Source of the DNA: Glutamicibacter ardleyensis
GTDB lineage: Bacteria > Actinomycetota > Actinomycetes > Actinomycetales > Micrococcaceae
Assembly (NCBI RefSeq): GCF_014644555.1
Contig: NZ_BMKX01000009.1
Coordinates: 111,271-175,270, forward strand
Direction of reading: 5' to 3'
DNA: 64,000 nucleotides
Numbering within the stretch: the stretch's first letter is position 1; each line of letters opens with the position of its first letter. Shown in pieces: positions 47,789-57,447 of the stretch. The notes beneath the pieces were generated by a model, which saw only the letters and a program-made list of their open reading frames with translations, was not told the origin of the DNA and did not search any database. The position numbers and the translations under genes are program-made.

Positions 47789-47806
47789 CCGTCGGGTGAC
47801 CGACGG
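47789..47806 (-). promoter_or_regulatory. Hairpin between metI and metQ
   Basis: 7-bp GC-rich stem CCGTCGG/CCGACGG with GTGA loop, no T-run. Probably an mRNA stability element before the binding-protein gene. Confidence 0.45.
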
Positions 47807-47814
47807 AAAATTAT

Positions 47815-48495
47815 CTAACGGTGATCGATCTTGCGAGCGACGATGTCGCCAACAATCTGTACGATCTGGACCATGATGAGGATGATGACCATGGTGACCA
47901 ACATGATTCCCATGTCGTAGCGCTGGAAGCCGTAGTTGTAAGCCAGACGCCCCAGGCCACCGCCACCGACTAGTCCGGCCATCGCTGAGTAACCGATGAG
48001 CGTGACCACGGTGGTAGTCAGTGCGGCGATAAGACCTGGCATCGCTTCGGGAACTAAGACTTTGCGGATAACCTGCATCTTGGTGGATCCCATCACCAAT
48101 GCCGCATCAACCTTGCCGGATGAAACATCACGCAACGCAGTTTCAACAAGCCGAGCGAAGAAGGGAACCGTGCCGATGGTCAATGACACGGAGGCTGCCA
48201 CCGGGCCGAGAGACTCGCCGGTGATGGCCTTGGCTACGGGAATCAGAGCCACCATCAAGATGGCGAACGGAATCGAACGGGTGATGTTGACGATGATGCC
48301 GGAGAGCACCACGTTCAGCCAACGGATGGGTAGCAGTCCACCTTTGCCGGTGTTATGCAACAGAATTCCCAGTGGTAAACCGATGACAATGGTGAATGCT
48401 GTGGCAATCAGTACCATCTGCAGCGTTTCCACGGTGGCTGGCCACATAGCCCTGGTGATACCTGGGTTGTTCAAGAGTTCAGTGAAGAAATCCAT
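47815..48495 (-). CDS. metI: Methionine-type ABC permease MetI
   Basis: 226-residue inner-membrane permease with five TM helices. The EAA loop is KVDAALVMGSTKMQVIRKVL near residue 128, and GGGLGRLAYNYGF near the end is typical of MetI. Begins 3 bp after the metN stop, with AAGGAGG inside metN. Confidence 0.92.
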   Translation of the reverse strand: MDFFTELLNNPGITRAMWPATVETLQMVLIATAFTIVIGLPLGILLHNTGKGGLLPIRWLNVVLSGIIVNITRSIPFAILMVALIPVAKAITGESLGPVAASVSLTIGTVPFFARLVETALRDVSSGKVDAALVMGSTKMQVIRKVLVPEAMPGLIAALTTTVVTLIGYSAMAGLVGGGGLGRLAYNYGFQRYDMGIMLVTMVIILIMVQIVQIVGDIVARKIDHR

Positions 48496-48498
48496 AAC

Positions 48499-49491
48499 TT
48501 ACTTGGCCTCCTTCACGGTTACTGCGATTCCAGCGGACTTCAGATATTCGACGATTGCGCCAAGGTCTGCATCAGGGGCAAACTGCACGCGTAAGTGTGC
48601 AAACTGCTGATCGCCTAGATGTTCAACGGAGCCTGCTAATACGTTGACGTCGGTGTTGAACTTACGCGCAATTCCTGAGATGACTGGCTCGGTGGCCTGA
48701 TCTCCGGTGTAGAGCAGATCTACCACCGGTCCGGCACCATCGACCTGTGGAGCGTCGCCTGGAAGTGGAAGTAGCGTTGAAGCCAAACGTCCTGAAGGGT
48801 TGGTAATGACCGCTTCAATGTCGCCGTGTTCAACGATCTTGCCGGCTTCTAGAAGAGACACCGAATCACAGGCCTGCTTCACGACGTGCATCTCGTGGGT
48901 AATGATCAACACGGTGATGTTTAGACGGTTGCGTAGTTCCTTGACAAGTTCAAGAATTTCATTGGTGGTCTGCGGATCCAACGCGCTGGTCGGCTCGTCA
49001 CAGAGCAACACATCGGGGTCGGTGGCCAATGCGCGGGCAATGCCTACGCGTTGGCGCTGACCGCCGGAAAGCTGCGAGGGGTAGCCTTTGGCGAACTGTG
49101 TCAGGCCCACGAGCTCAAGAAGTTCCGAAACTTTTTTCGCAACGTCTTTCTTGGGAGTACCTACCAGTTCTAGTGGGTAGGCAATATTTTGTTCGGTGGT
49201 ACGTGAATCGAACAAGTTCGCATGCTGGAAGACCATACCGATACGACGACGGGCATTACGCAGCTCATCGTCGCTGACGTTAGTTAGCTCTTTGCCGTTG
49301 ACAGCAACGGTGCCGGAGGTCGGCTGGTCAAGCAAAGTTAGGCATCGCACGAGCGTGGATTTACCAGCTCCGGAGTGTCCAACAATGCCGTGAATTTTCC
49401 CGGTGGGGACTTCAAGGCTCACGCCGTCGAGGGCAACAACGTCATTGTTGCCTTGGCGGTAGACCTTACGCAGGTCACTAATTGTGATCAC
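48499..49491 (-). CDS. metN: Methionine-type ABC ATPase MetN
   Basis: 330 residues. Walker A GHSGAGKSTLVRC, signature LSGGQRQRVGIARALA, Walker [14 protein letters not shown], switch LIITHEMHV. A C-terminal NIL domain (~75 residues, ending VEYLKSAGIAVTV) is the methionine-sensing, transport-inhibiting domain of MetN. GTG 49491 has AAGGA 9 nt upstream and is preferred to an in-frame TTG at 49515. First gene of the operon. Confidence 0.93.
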   Translation of the reverse strand: MITISDLRKVYRQGNNDVVALDGVSLEVPTGKIHGIVGHSGAGKSTLVRCLTLLDQPTSGTVAVNGKELTNVSDDELRNARRRIGMVFQHANLFDSRTTEQNIAYPLELVGTPKKDVAKKVSELLELVGLTQFAKGYPSQLSGGQRQRVGIARALATDPDVLLCDEPTSALDPQTTNEILELVKELRNRLNITVLIITHEMHVVKQACDSVSLLEAGKIVEHGDIEAVITNPSGRLASTLLPLPGDAPQVDGAGPVVDLLYTGDQATEPVISGIARKFNTDVNVLAGSVEHLGDQQFAHLRVQFAPDADLGAIVEYLKSAGIAVTVKEAK

Positions 49492-49736
49492 TAGGCGCGT
49501 TCCTTCAATTCTCAAGGGGTATAGAGAGTACCCTCCATTGAATCATCATCGAACAATATCGCCCTAACGCCCCTTGGAATAAGGTAACTATTCTTAATTT
49601 CGGGTGTAATTGACGGTGTTGTCGAAGAAGATTCGCTGAATTGTGACTGAAGATGAACGATTGACTTACCCGGCAATTCGGGGGGAGTCGCTTTGAGGGT
49701 TGTGAAGTGAGTAACAGTTAGTGGAAAATCAGGCCA

Positions 49737-50420
49737 TTAGCTGTCTTTGATTGGCCAAGCACCGTCAACGACAGCCTGAGGATCACGCTTTCGTAGGTAT
49801 TCTTGAAAGCTTGCGGCTTGATCCCGAGCCCAGCCAATCTGCCAACCATGCAAGTCTTGTGGGTCCACCTGAAGTTGAGGATATTTCTGCGCAATGGCGC
49901 GAGCCACACCAACGCATGCAACTGAGTCGGCAAACGAGGTGTGCGCATTTTCGAGCACTACGCCGTAATGTTCACAGGCTGCGGCAAGCGTGCGCTTTCC
50001 CTTGCGAAACTTGTCCACTTGCTTGTCGATGATGAACGGATCAATCACGTTTCCGGGAATGAGCGGTACTAAACCATAACGCAACGCCTCGGCATGCAGA
50101 ACCGAGAAATCGTAGGACGCGTTAAACGCCACAATGGGAGATTGTTTGGCAGCAAACTGAAGCAAATTGAGGATCTCGTCGACGCCTTGCGCCGCAGGCA
50201 TTCCCTCGGCCCGTGCCTTTTCGGTGGAAACACCGTGGACAGCGGTTGCTGCCTCGGGGATCTCGACTCCAGGATCAACGAGCCACTCGCGCTGATTCAC
50301 TACCTGCCCTTGGGCATCGAGAAGAACCACTGACGCGGTGACGATGCGAGCGGTGTTGGTATCGACGCCTGTGGTTTCCAAGTCAAAGCCAACGACAAGG
50401 CCCTTATGCCATTCATTCAT
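49737..50420 (-). CDS. DnaQ-like DEDDh 3'-5' exonuclease
   Basis: 227 residues. Exo I VGFDLETTGVD (Asp, Glu), Exo II FNASYDFSVLHAEA (Asp), Exo III HTSFADSVACVGVA (His and Asp) complete a DEDDh active site. It may be a stand-alone proofreading-type or repair exonuclease; it lacks any polymerase or UvrC-like domain. Upstream of metN on the same strand, but ~245 bp apart, so probably separate. Divergent from the repair block to its right. Confidence 0.9.
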   Translation of the reverse strand: MNEWHKGLVVGFDLETTGVDTNTARIVTASVVLLDAQGQVVNQREWLVDPGVEIPEAATAVHGVSTEKARAEGMPAAQGVDEILNLLQFAAKQSPIVAFNASYDFSVLHAEALRYGLVPLIPGNVIDPFIIDKQVDKFRKGKRTLAAACEHYGVVLENAHTSFADSVACVGVARAIAQKYPQLQVDPQDLHGWQIGWARDQAASFQEYLRKRDPQAVVDGAWPIKDS

Positions 50421-50507
50421 GAAAACAACGCTACCCGTTCGTTCCTACAACTTTTCCACTGACGCTCCGGTTGTGGATGGGGATCTGGAAGTTGGCACAA
50501 TGGTGAC

Positions 50508-50897
50508 ATGAGCACCGTACCCACACCCGCAAGTCTCGAATATGCCGAAGCCGTTCACCGGCTCGCGGCATTAGTTCCGCCAGGCGCGGTCCTTAGCTAT
50601 GGTGACGTTGCAGAACTCTTAGGTAGCGGTGGCCCAAGACAAGCAGGAAAGGCTATGACTTCTTCACCGTCAGCAACGCCTTGGTGGCGGATTATCCGAG
50701 CCGATGGCACACTGCCACCGGACCTTGCTGAGCAAGGCAATACCGCATGGAAAACCGAAGGTACCCCACGCAAGGGCCAACGCGTTGATATGAGCCAAGC
50801 ACGGTGGCAACCAGATGATGCCCAGTGGGAACAAATTCAATCTTTGAAAGCGGCGTTGCAAGCAAGCTACTTGTCGCCAGCGGATGATCAACTATGA
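50508..50897 (+). CDS. Alkyltransferase-like protein (ATL), no reactive Cys
   Basis: 129 residues of the MGMT/Ogt C-terminal fold. VLSYGDVAELLGSGGPRQAGKAM carries, in parts, the winged helix and Arg finger. The active-site P-C-H-R motif reads PWWRIIRADG, so the alkyl-accepting Cys is Trp and the following His is also Trp. ATLs bind O6-alkylguanine and pass it to nucleotide excision repair. Its stop overlaps adnA (ATGA), implying coupled expression with the helicase-nuclease. Confidence 0.88.
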   Translation: MSTVPTPASLEYAEAVHRLAALVPPGAVLSYGDVAELLGSGGPRQAGKAMTSSPSATPWWRIIRADGTLPPDLAEQGNTAWKTEGTPRKGQRVDMSQARWQPDDAQWEQIQSLKAALQASYLSPADDQL

Positions 50898-53800
50898 ACA
50901 TGGAAGAATCGTCCGACTCGGCACCATTAGATACCGCTTCATTGCTTGAGCAATTATCAGTGGTAGAAAAACCGACGCTAGTCACTGGAGCCCCTGGCAC
51001 CGGAAAAACTACAGCCCTTATTGACCTGGCTGTTGGGCACCTTGGCGCTGGCTTAGATCCGCTACAGCTGTTGATCATTGCTCCAACTCGTCTTACGGCC
51101 GCCGGAATTCGAGACGAACTTAGTCGCCGAGCAGATCAAACCTTTACCGAACCGGTGGTTCGAACCTGGTCAGCGTACGCATTCGACCTGATCCGCCGGG
51201 CACGGCTAGAAGGTTTATTGCCTACCTTAGAACGCGCACCACGACTTTTATCGGGACCAGAACAAGACACACTTATCGGCAACCTGCTTGACGGGCACCG
51301 GCAAGGTCTTACCGAAAGCCCGGGATGGCCCGCAGATCTGGATCTGGCCGTAGAGACTCGAGGGTTTAGAAAAGAACTGCGTGAATTTTTTGACCGGGTC
51401 TCGGAACTTGGTCTTGAACCGGTGGATATCGCCGAACTAGGTGAACAAACTAAACGTAGCGAATGGGTTGCCGCGGCACGTTTTTACCAGGAATATCGAG
51501 ACCTGCTCGATTTGGGCAGTGCCGAAGCCTTTGACCCTGCGGGACTGATGACACGCGCCGCACAAATTCTTGAGCAAAATCCAGATTTTCTGAACGACGA
51601 GCACGAAAAACTGCAACTAATTTTAGTGGACGATCTTCAAGAAGCGACGTTGTCCCAACACCGGCTCCTGCGCATGATTGGACGTGACCGCTCCATAGTT
51701 GCTTTTGCTGCTCCAGACAATGTTGTTCAAGGATTCCGTGGTGCCCGTGCAGACGAACTGAGTCGTTTCACGCAGTCCTACAGTGCAAATGGCGATATTC
51801 AGTTTTTCGAATTAACTAGCAGCTTCCGCATGGCCCCCGCCATCATGGAGGCTTGGCAGCGCGTGGTGCGCCGCATCCCTTTGGCAGCAGGCCAACGTGG
51901 CCGCGCCTTGCACGCACTTCCCGACATCGAAGATGGCGAAGTTCTGGCGCTGTGTTTCGAAAACTCCACTCTGGAAGAACGCTATATTGCCCAACGCATA
52001 GTGCAAATGGACCTCTATGAAGGGTTCCCGCTTTCAGATATTGCCATTGTGGTCCGTAACGGTTCGCAGGTGCGTTCGCTCAGTCGTTTCCTCGAAGGTC
52101 AGGGGATTGCGGTACAGGTCCCACCTGCAGAAATCCCGTTGAAGGATGAAGGAGCTGTCCGGCCGTTATTGGATCTGGTCCAGCTTGCCTTAGCAGACGG
52201 TGTCAGTGATGATCCGTTACTCATGCAAAACTTATTGCTCTCGCGTTATGGCATGAGCACCGCTTTGGAGATTCGTCGCCTGCGTCAGATGTTGCGCCAA
52301 CGCGAAAGCTCACAAGGTGGGCGACGCTCCAGCCAAGAACTTCTCGAAGCCACCCTTCACGAACCAGAGTTGACCGAAACCTTGGGCCCTGTGGCCTTCG
52401 GACTTAACCGCTTGCTGACCATGTTTGCTGCGTTACGCACGGAACTAGCCACCGGACAAGCGACACCAGAAACCGCCTTATGGGCTTTGTGGGAAGCCTC
52501 GGGGCGCGCCAACGTTTGGCGTAAAGAAGCGTTGGGAACGGGGAATGTCGCGCGCAGGGCCGACCATGATCTGGACGCAGTGCTCTCGCTATTCCAAGCA
52601 GCAGAGCGGTTCGTGGACCAGCTGCCTGGTGCCAGCGTGGAGCTTTTCCTAGACCATATTTTGCATCAAGACCTGCCTATGGACTCGCTGGCGTCTAGAG
52701 CTACCGGTACCCAAACGGTGACGGTACTAACTACCGCTGCAGCGGCAGGGAAACAATGGCCGGTGGTGTTCATCCCAGGCTTGGAAGAAGGTAGCTGGCC
52801 GAATCTACGCCTCCGTGGGGAACTGCTGGGTTCCAATGCGCTGGCTGACGCGGTTGAGCATGGAATCTCCTTCTTAAGCACTCGAACCCCGACACAACTG
52901 ATGCGTGGAATTCGTAGTGATGAAACCCGAAGTTTCAGCAACGCAGTTTCGCGCGCGTCAAAAATGCTGATCTGTACTGCGGTCGACAACGAAGACTCGC
53001 AACCATCCTCGTTCTTGGACCTTGTAGATCCACACGACGCGGTAGCCCGAGAACTCACCGAGGTCCCTCGTATCAGGGCATTATCAACCTTGGTGGCGGA
53101 ACTACGTTTAATGGCCGAACGGGCCAAGGCTGCGCAACTCGGAGCCATTCCAGAACCGGTGAACGGCTCAGCTCAAGAGATCTATCACGACGCCACCTCG
53201 GTCCTTAACCGATTGGCACGAAATGACTATCCGGTGCGGGGTGCCCATCCACAGAGCTGGTGGGGGCTGAAACCATTGAGTACAAATGCTCCCGTGGTTC
53301 CTGAAGACCAGCCACTTCGAGTTTCGCCGTCCAAGGTGGAAACCCTGGTGAAGTCACCGCTGAACTGGTTTGTCCAAAGCGCCGGCGGGCAAGCAGCCCA
53401 TGACTTTGCCGCCTCCTTAGGTACCCTGATCCACTCAATCGCCGAGGAACACCCCGAAGCCAGTGGCAACGAATACGCACAGATCTTGGAGCAGCGCTGG
53501 CCAGAGTTGGAAAAGCTTCCCAATTGGGAAGGACAACGAGATTTTGACCGAGCCGAAGAGATGCTCAAAAAACTGGCACAGTATTCCATCACCATGCGTA
53601 CTTCTGGACGAACATTGGCTGCGATCGAGTTACCGTTCCAAGTCGATGTCCCAAACGAAGGGAAAAGCATTCAACTGCGCGGCGTTATTGACCGCATTGA
53701 GGCGGACGAAAACGGCAGGGTTACCGTGGTGGATCTGAAGACCGGTGGCACCGCACCCTCGGCGAAGCTCACCGAAACTAATCCGCAGCTTGCGGTCTAT

Positions 53801-54103
53801 CAAACGGCAATCCAACTCGGCGCACTGCAGGAGCAAGATGAAACCGCGCAGCTATCCTCCGAACCGGCAGGCGCCTCACTGGTATATGTCGGCACCTCGA
53901 CGAAGTCGGCTTCGCTTAGGGACCAGCCAGCCTTGGGCGAGGACACCTGGGCCCGTGAGCTGATTCTGCAGGCCGCGCAACTGATGGGCGAGAGCGAATT
54001 CATTACCCGCCACACGGTTGGTTCAGAGGGGCTCCGAGGCTCTTGTATGCTGCCCGAAATCTGCCCATTGTGCGAAGAAGGACGACAGGTCACCGAACCA
54101 TGA
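50894..54103 (+). CDS. adnA: AdnA, helicase-nuclease subunit
   Basis: 1069 residues, actinobacterial DNA end-resection subunit with AdnB. N-terminal UvrD-like motor: Walker A GAPGTGKT (residues 32-39); motif II reads LVDDLQEATLSQ rather than DExQD, so this motor looks weakened. C-terminal RecB-family nuclease: GTLIHSIAEEH (His), RGVIDRIEADENGRVTVVDL plus KTGG (Asp, Asp, Lys), NPQLAVYQ. The last residues hold GSCMLPEICPLCEEGRQ, Cys-rich and possibly Fe-S. Overlaps the ATL gene and adnB by 4 nt each. Confidence 0.92.
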   Translation: MNMEESSDSAPLDTASLLEQLSVVEKPTLVTGAPGTGKTTALIDLAVGHLGAGLDPLQLLIIAPTRLTAAGIRDELSRRADQTFTEPVVRTWSAYAFDLIRRARLEGLLPTLERAPRLLSGPEQDTLIGNLLDGHRQGLTESPGWPADLDLAVETRGFRKELREFFDRVSELGLEPVDIAELGEQTKRSEWVAAARFYQEYRDLLDLGSAEAFDPAGLMTRAAQILEQNPDFLNDEHEKLQLILVDDLQEATLSQHRLLRMIGRDRSIVAFAAPDNVVQGFRGARADELSRFTQSYSANGDIQFFELTSSFRMAPAIMEAWQRVVRRIPLAAGQRGRALHALPDIEDGEVLALCFENSTLEERYIAQRIVQMDLYEGFPLSDIAIVVRNGSQVRSLSRFLEGQGIAVQVPPAEIPLKDEGAVRPLLDLVQLALADGVSDDPLLMQNLLLSRYGMSTALEIRRLRQMLRQRESSQGGRRSSQELLEATLHEPELTETLGPVAFGLNRLLTMFAALRTELATGQATPETALWALWEASGRANVWRKEALGTGNVARRADHDLDAVLSLFQAAERFVDQLPGASVELFLDHILHQDLPMDSLASRATGTQTVTVLTTAAAAGKQWPVVFIPGLEEGSWPNLRLRGELLGSNALADAVEHGISFLSTRTPTQLMRGIRSDETRSFSNAVSRASKMLICTAVDNEDSQPSSFLDLVDPHDAVARELTEVPRIRALSTLVAELRLMAERAKAAQLGAIPEPVNGSAQEIYHDATSVLNRLARNDYPVRGAHPQSWWGLKPLSTNAPVVPEDQPLRVSPSKVETLVKSPLNWFVQSAGGQAAHDFAASLGTLIHSIAEEHPEASGNEYAQILEQRWPELEKLPNWEGQRDFDRAEEMLKKLAQYSITMRTSGRTLAAIELPFQVDVPNEGKSIQLRGVIDRIEADENGRVTVVDLKTGGTAPSAKLTETNPQLAVYQTAIQLGALQEQDETAQLSSEPAGASLVYVGTSTKSASLRDQPALGEDTWARELILQAAQLMGESEFITRHTVGSEGLRGSCMLPEICPLCEEGRQVTEP

Positions 54104-57100
54104 GCAATATTAGATTCTCCCCACTAGAACTCTCCGAAGCTTTGGGGGAGCAGTTTCCACCCACCGCGCAACAAGCGGAGATCATTTCTGCGCCATTAGA
54201 ACCAATGTTGGTGATTGCCGGCGCTGGGTCGGGTAAAACCAAAACTATGGCCGATAAAGTGGTCTGGCTTGTTGCCAATGGGTTGGTTCGTCCCGAAGAA
54301 ATTCTTGGTGTGACCTTTACCCGTAAGGCTGCCGGAGAGCTCTCGGTGCGTATCCGTGCGAAGATTGCGCAGCTTGTCGCTACGGGGTTGTTGAGTGAGG
54401 AAGACACCCGTGACTTCCTTGACCCAGCCGTCTCTACTTATCATTCCTATGCAAATACCTTGGTCCAGGATTATGGACTACGGCTGGGCATTGAAGAAGA
54501 CACGGTGCTACTTGGAGCTGCCCAATCCTGGCAAATAGCTCATCAGGTCTTGGAGAGCTACACCGGAAGTTACAAACACCTAGGTTCGGCGACCAGCACT
54601 TTGATCGATGCGATCGTATCTTTTAGTTCCGAGTCCTCAGAACATCTGGTCTCACCACCGCAGGCCCAACAATGGCTTGATAACCTCATCGAAGAACTCA
54701 ACGTTCTCCCAATGGAGGCTGACAAGGAAAAGAACCGAACCGCGCCTGCTCAAAAGTTACTAGACAAGCTTGCGTCTCGGGCCACTATTGCTGAATTAGC
54801 TCAAGAATATGCGCTGTCGAAGCAAAAACTGGGTGTGATGGATTACGGTGATCTAGTCTCCCACGCGGCACATATTGCCCAGCAGGTTCCGGCGGCGGCG
54901 CTCGCCGAACGAACCAACCATAAGGTGGTTTTGCTCGACGAATTCCAAGATACTTCGCATGCCCAAATGGTGTTGTTCTCTGAACTGTATGGACACGGTC
55001 ATCCAGTAACCGCAGTCGGAGACCCGAATCAGTCCATTTACGGTTTTCGCGGAGCCAGTGCCGGGCAGCTCTTCAGATTTCCAGAAGAGTTTCCTATCGT
55101 GCGTGAGTCTGGCAGGGAAGTTGCCCACGTCAAACACCTCACGGTCGCCTGGAGAAATACCGTCAACGTTTTGGAAGCGGCAAACCAGATCACCGCTGGT
55201 GGGCAGGAACCAGTTAGCGGACCGGTGTCGGTCAAACCTCTGGAACCCTCTGCTTTTGCGCAGCAGGGACGGGTAGTGCTCAACCGTTGCGCCACAGTGC
55301 GCGACGAAGCTGAGAAAATTGCAGATCTTATCGTGGCGCAGAACAAGCCAGGTACCGATACTGTGCTCAAGACCAGCGCGGTGCTCAGCCGTAACCGAGC
55401 GAATTTATCGGTGATGGGGGAGGTGCTTGGTGAAAGAGGAATCCCGTACCAGCTTGTAGGGCTGTCCGGATTACTGAGCACCCCCGAACTAACCGACTTG
55501 GTGTCTTGTTTGCAGGTGCTTGTTGATCCGTTACGTTCAGATAAATTGATGCGGCTACTGGCTGGAGCACGATGGAGGCTTGGAGCGGCAGATCTAGCGG
55601 CATTTGCCGACTGGTCACGTTCGCTGGCCCGTCGCCGGCAAAAGGGACTGAACCCAGAACTAGATTCTGCCGAAGCGCTGACCGAACAGCAAAGTGGGCA
55701 GGAAGCGGCCCGCGCCGAGTTAAACGATGCGGCCAGCCTTGTTGAAGCGCTCGATTACCTGCCACCGGCGAAATGGACCAGTTCTGATGGACGCAGTATC
55801 TCTGATATTGGTTTTGAACGTCTCGAAGCCTTGCGCGCAGAATTACGTCAGCTACGCCTGATCGCCAATGATGATCTGGAAGCGTTAATCCGTGAGGTCG
55901 AAAGAGCGATGAATTTGGACATTGAGGTGGCGTCACGACCATGGATTGCCACGGATAAATATCGCGTCAACCTCGATGCTTTTGCCGATGTGGTGCGCGA
56001 ATATTGCCGCAATGCCCCACGGGTTGAGCTGGCCGGATTCTTAATGTGGCTTGAACAAGCCGCAGAGAAAGAGAAAGGCTTGCCACTACCTTCGGAAGAC
56101 GCAGACCCGCAGGCAGTTCAGCTGCTCACGATTCACGCCTCAAAGGGACTGGAATGGGACACCGTCGCGGTGATGTCATTAAACGAGGGAGTGTTCCCGG
56201 GCGCCAAATCAGATCGCTGGACCAGCGGAGATAAAGCACTGCCGTGGCCCTTACGCGGGGACAGCGGCGATTTGCCACAGTGGGATACCGACCAGCCGGC
56301 GCTCAAGGAATTGATCGAAGCCGAGTCCATTTTTAAAGATCGTGTGGATGACCACCATATTGCCGAGGAACGCAGGCTGGCTTATGTTGCCGTGACCAGG
56401 GCGAAGTCGCTACTGATCTGTTCTAGCAGCGTCTGGTCGGGCTCGCGGACCAAACCCTGTGAGCCTTCGGTTTTTATGAATGCACTACTTCCGTTGGTGA
56501 ATCAAGAAAACCCACACGCCGAGATCGGGACGTGGGTGGAAAATGAGCAAGCCCCGGAAGAGAACCCGGTACGTTCCCAACCATTAGAAGCCGTCTGGCC
56601 TTATGACCCGTTGGAAGGTCCGGTGATTACCGGTGCCGTGCAAAAAACACCACATCCATACTCGCGCAGAGAAGTCCTACACATTTTGGCCGATGACGTA
56701 ATTGCGGACAAAGACAACCCTCAAATGCTCACCAGCTTTGGTGAACATTGGAACGACGAAGCGAACCGACTGTTGGCACAACGCGAGTTCCTCAACAATC
56801 GTGAACGTGTCATTGAAGCGCCCGAACATGTGCGAGCCTCGCTCTTTGTGGAGCTTGCCGAGGACCCGGTAGAAGTACTGGAAAATCTTCGCCGTCCCAT
56901 CCCTCGCCGCCCCGGTTTAGCCGCACGGCGAGGTACCGCGTTCCATGCGTGGATTGAAGAGTTTTACGAACAAACCCAAATGCTGGACTTGGGGGAGATC
57001 GTGGAACCAGCGGATCGTTATATTGACGATGTGCTGGATCTTGAATCAATGAAGGAAGCGTTCCTCGCTAGCGAATGGGCTGATCGACAGCCGGCATATG

Positions 57101-57447
57101 TGGAGGTGCCACTTGAAACACGTGTGGGGCCGGTTGCGGTACGTGGCCGTATCGACGCGGTATTTCATCTCGAAGATGGCACCTGGTTGATGCTCGACTG
57201 GAAAACCGGCCGAGTGCCAAGCGGAAAAGACTTGAAGAGCAAATTGGTTCAGTTAGCTGTGTACCGCTTGGGCTGGTCACGACTACATGGGATTCCGTTG
57301 GAACAGATCCAAGCAGCGTTCTACTATGTCAGCGCAGGCATCACAATTCACGCAGAATCTTTGGCTTCCGAGGAAGAACTTGAATCAATGATTGCCAACG
57401 CCTTTGAAACCCTGACAGACCAGGAAATAAAAGGATCTACGAGCTAG
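54100..57447 (+). CDS. adnB: AdnB, helicase-nuclease subunit
   Basis: 1115 residues, lead motor of AdnAB. Intact UvrD-type motifs: Walker A AGAGSGKT (residues 40-47), FTRKAAGELS, LLDEFQDTSH, GDPNQSIYGFRGA, TIHASKGLEWD, YVAVTRAK. C-terminal RecB nuclease: RRGTAFHAWIEEF, RGRIDAVFH, LMLDWKTG and LVQLAVYRLG. ATG 54100 overlaps the adnA stop (ATGA). The 3' end overlaps the convergent phosphotransferase-like gene by 11 bp. Role: resecting double-strand breaks in place of RecBCD. Confidence 0.94.
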   Translation: MSNIRFSPLELSEALGEQFPPTAQQAEIISAPLEPMLVIAGAGSGKTKTMADKVVWLVANGLVRPEEILGVTFTRKAAGELSVRIRAKIAQLVATGLLSEEDTRDFLDPAVSTYHSYANTLVQDYGLRLGIEEDTVLLGAAQSWQIAHQVLESYTGSYKHLGSATSTLIDAIVSFSSESSEHLVSPPQAQQWLDNLIEELNVLPMEADKEKNRTAPAQKLLDKLASRATIAELAQEYALSKQKLGVMDYGDLVSHAAHIAQQVPAAALAERTNHKVVLLDEFQDTSHAQMVLFSELYGHGHPVTAVGDPNQSIYGFRGASAGQLFRFPEEFPIVRESGREVAHVKHLTVAWRNTVNVLEAANQITAGGQEPVSGPVSVKPLEPSAFAQQGRVVLNRCATVRDEAEKIADLIVAQNKPGTDTVLKTSAVLSRNRANLSVMGEVLGERGIPYQLVGLSGLLSTPELTDLVSCLQVLVDPLRSDKLMRLLAGARWRLGAADLAAFADWSRSLARRRQKGLNPELDSAEALTEQQSGQEAARAELNDAASLVEALDYLPPAKWTSSDGRSISDIGFERLEALRAELRQLRLIANDDLEALIREVERAMNLDIEVASRPWIATDKYRVNLDAFADVVREYCRNAPRVELAGFLMWLEQAAEKEKGLPLPSEDADPQAVQLLTIHASKGLEWDTVAVMSLNEGVFPGAKSDRWTSGDKALPWPLRGDSGDLPQWDTDQPALKELIEAESIFKDRVDDHHIAEERRLAYVAVTRAKSLLICSSSVWSGSRTKPCEPSVFMNALLPLVNQENPHAEIGTWVENEQAPEENPVRSQPLEAVWPYDPLEGPVITGAVQKTPHPYSRREVLHILADDVIADKDNPQMLTSFGEHWNDEANRLLAQREFLNNRERVIEAPEHVRASLFVELAEDPVEVLENLRRPIPRRPGLAARRGTAFHAWIEEFYEQTQMLDLGEIVEPADRYIDDVLDLESMKEAFLASEWADRQPAYVEVPLETRVGPVAVRGRIDAVFHLEDGTWLMLDWKTGRVPSGKDLKSKLVQLAVYRLGWSRLHGIPLEQIQAAFYYVSAGITIHAESLASEEELESMIANAFETLTDQEIKGSTS

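Noticed and set aside
49516-49736. Possible SAM riboswitch before metN
   Set aside because: The leader lacks the conserved SAM-aptamer elements; only a weak GGGTA/TACCC pairing is seen.
50421-50507. LexA (SOS) box before the ATL-adnAB genes
   Set aside because: No TCGAAC-N4-GTTCGA-like sequence found in the upstream region.
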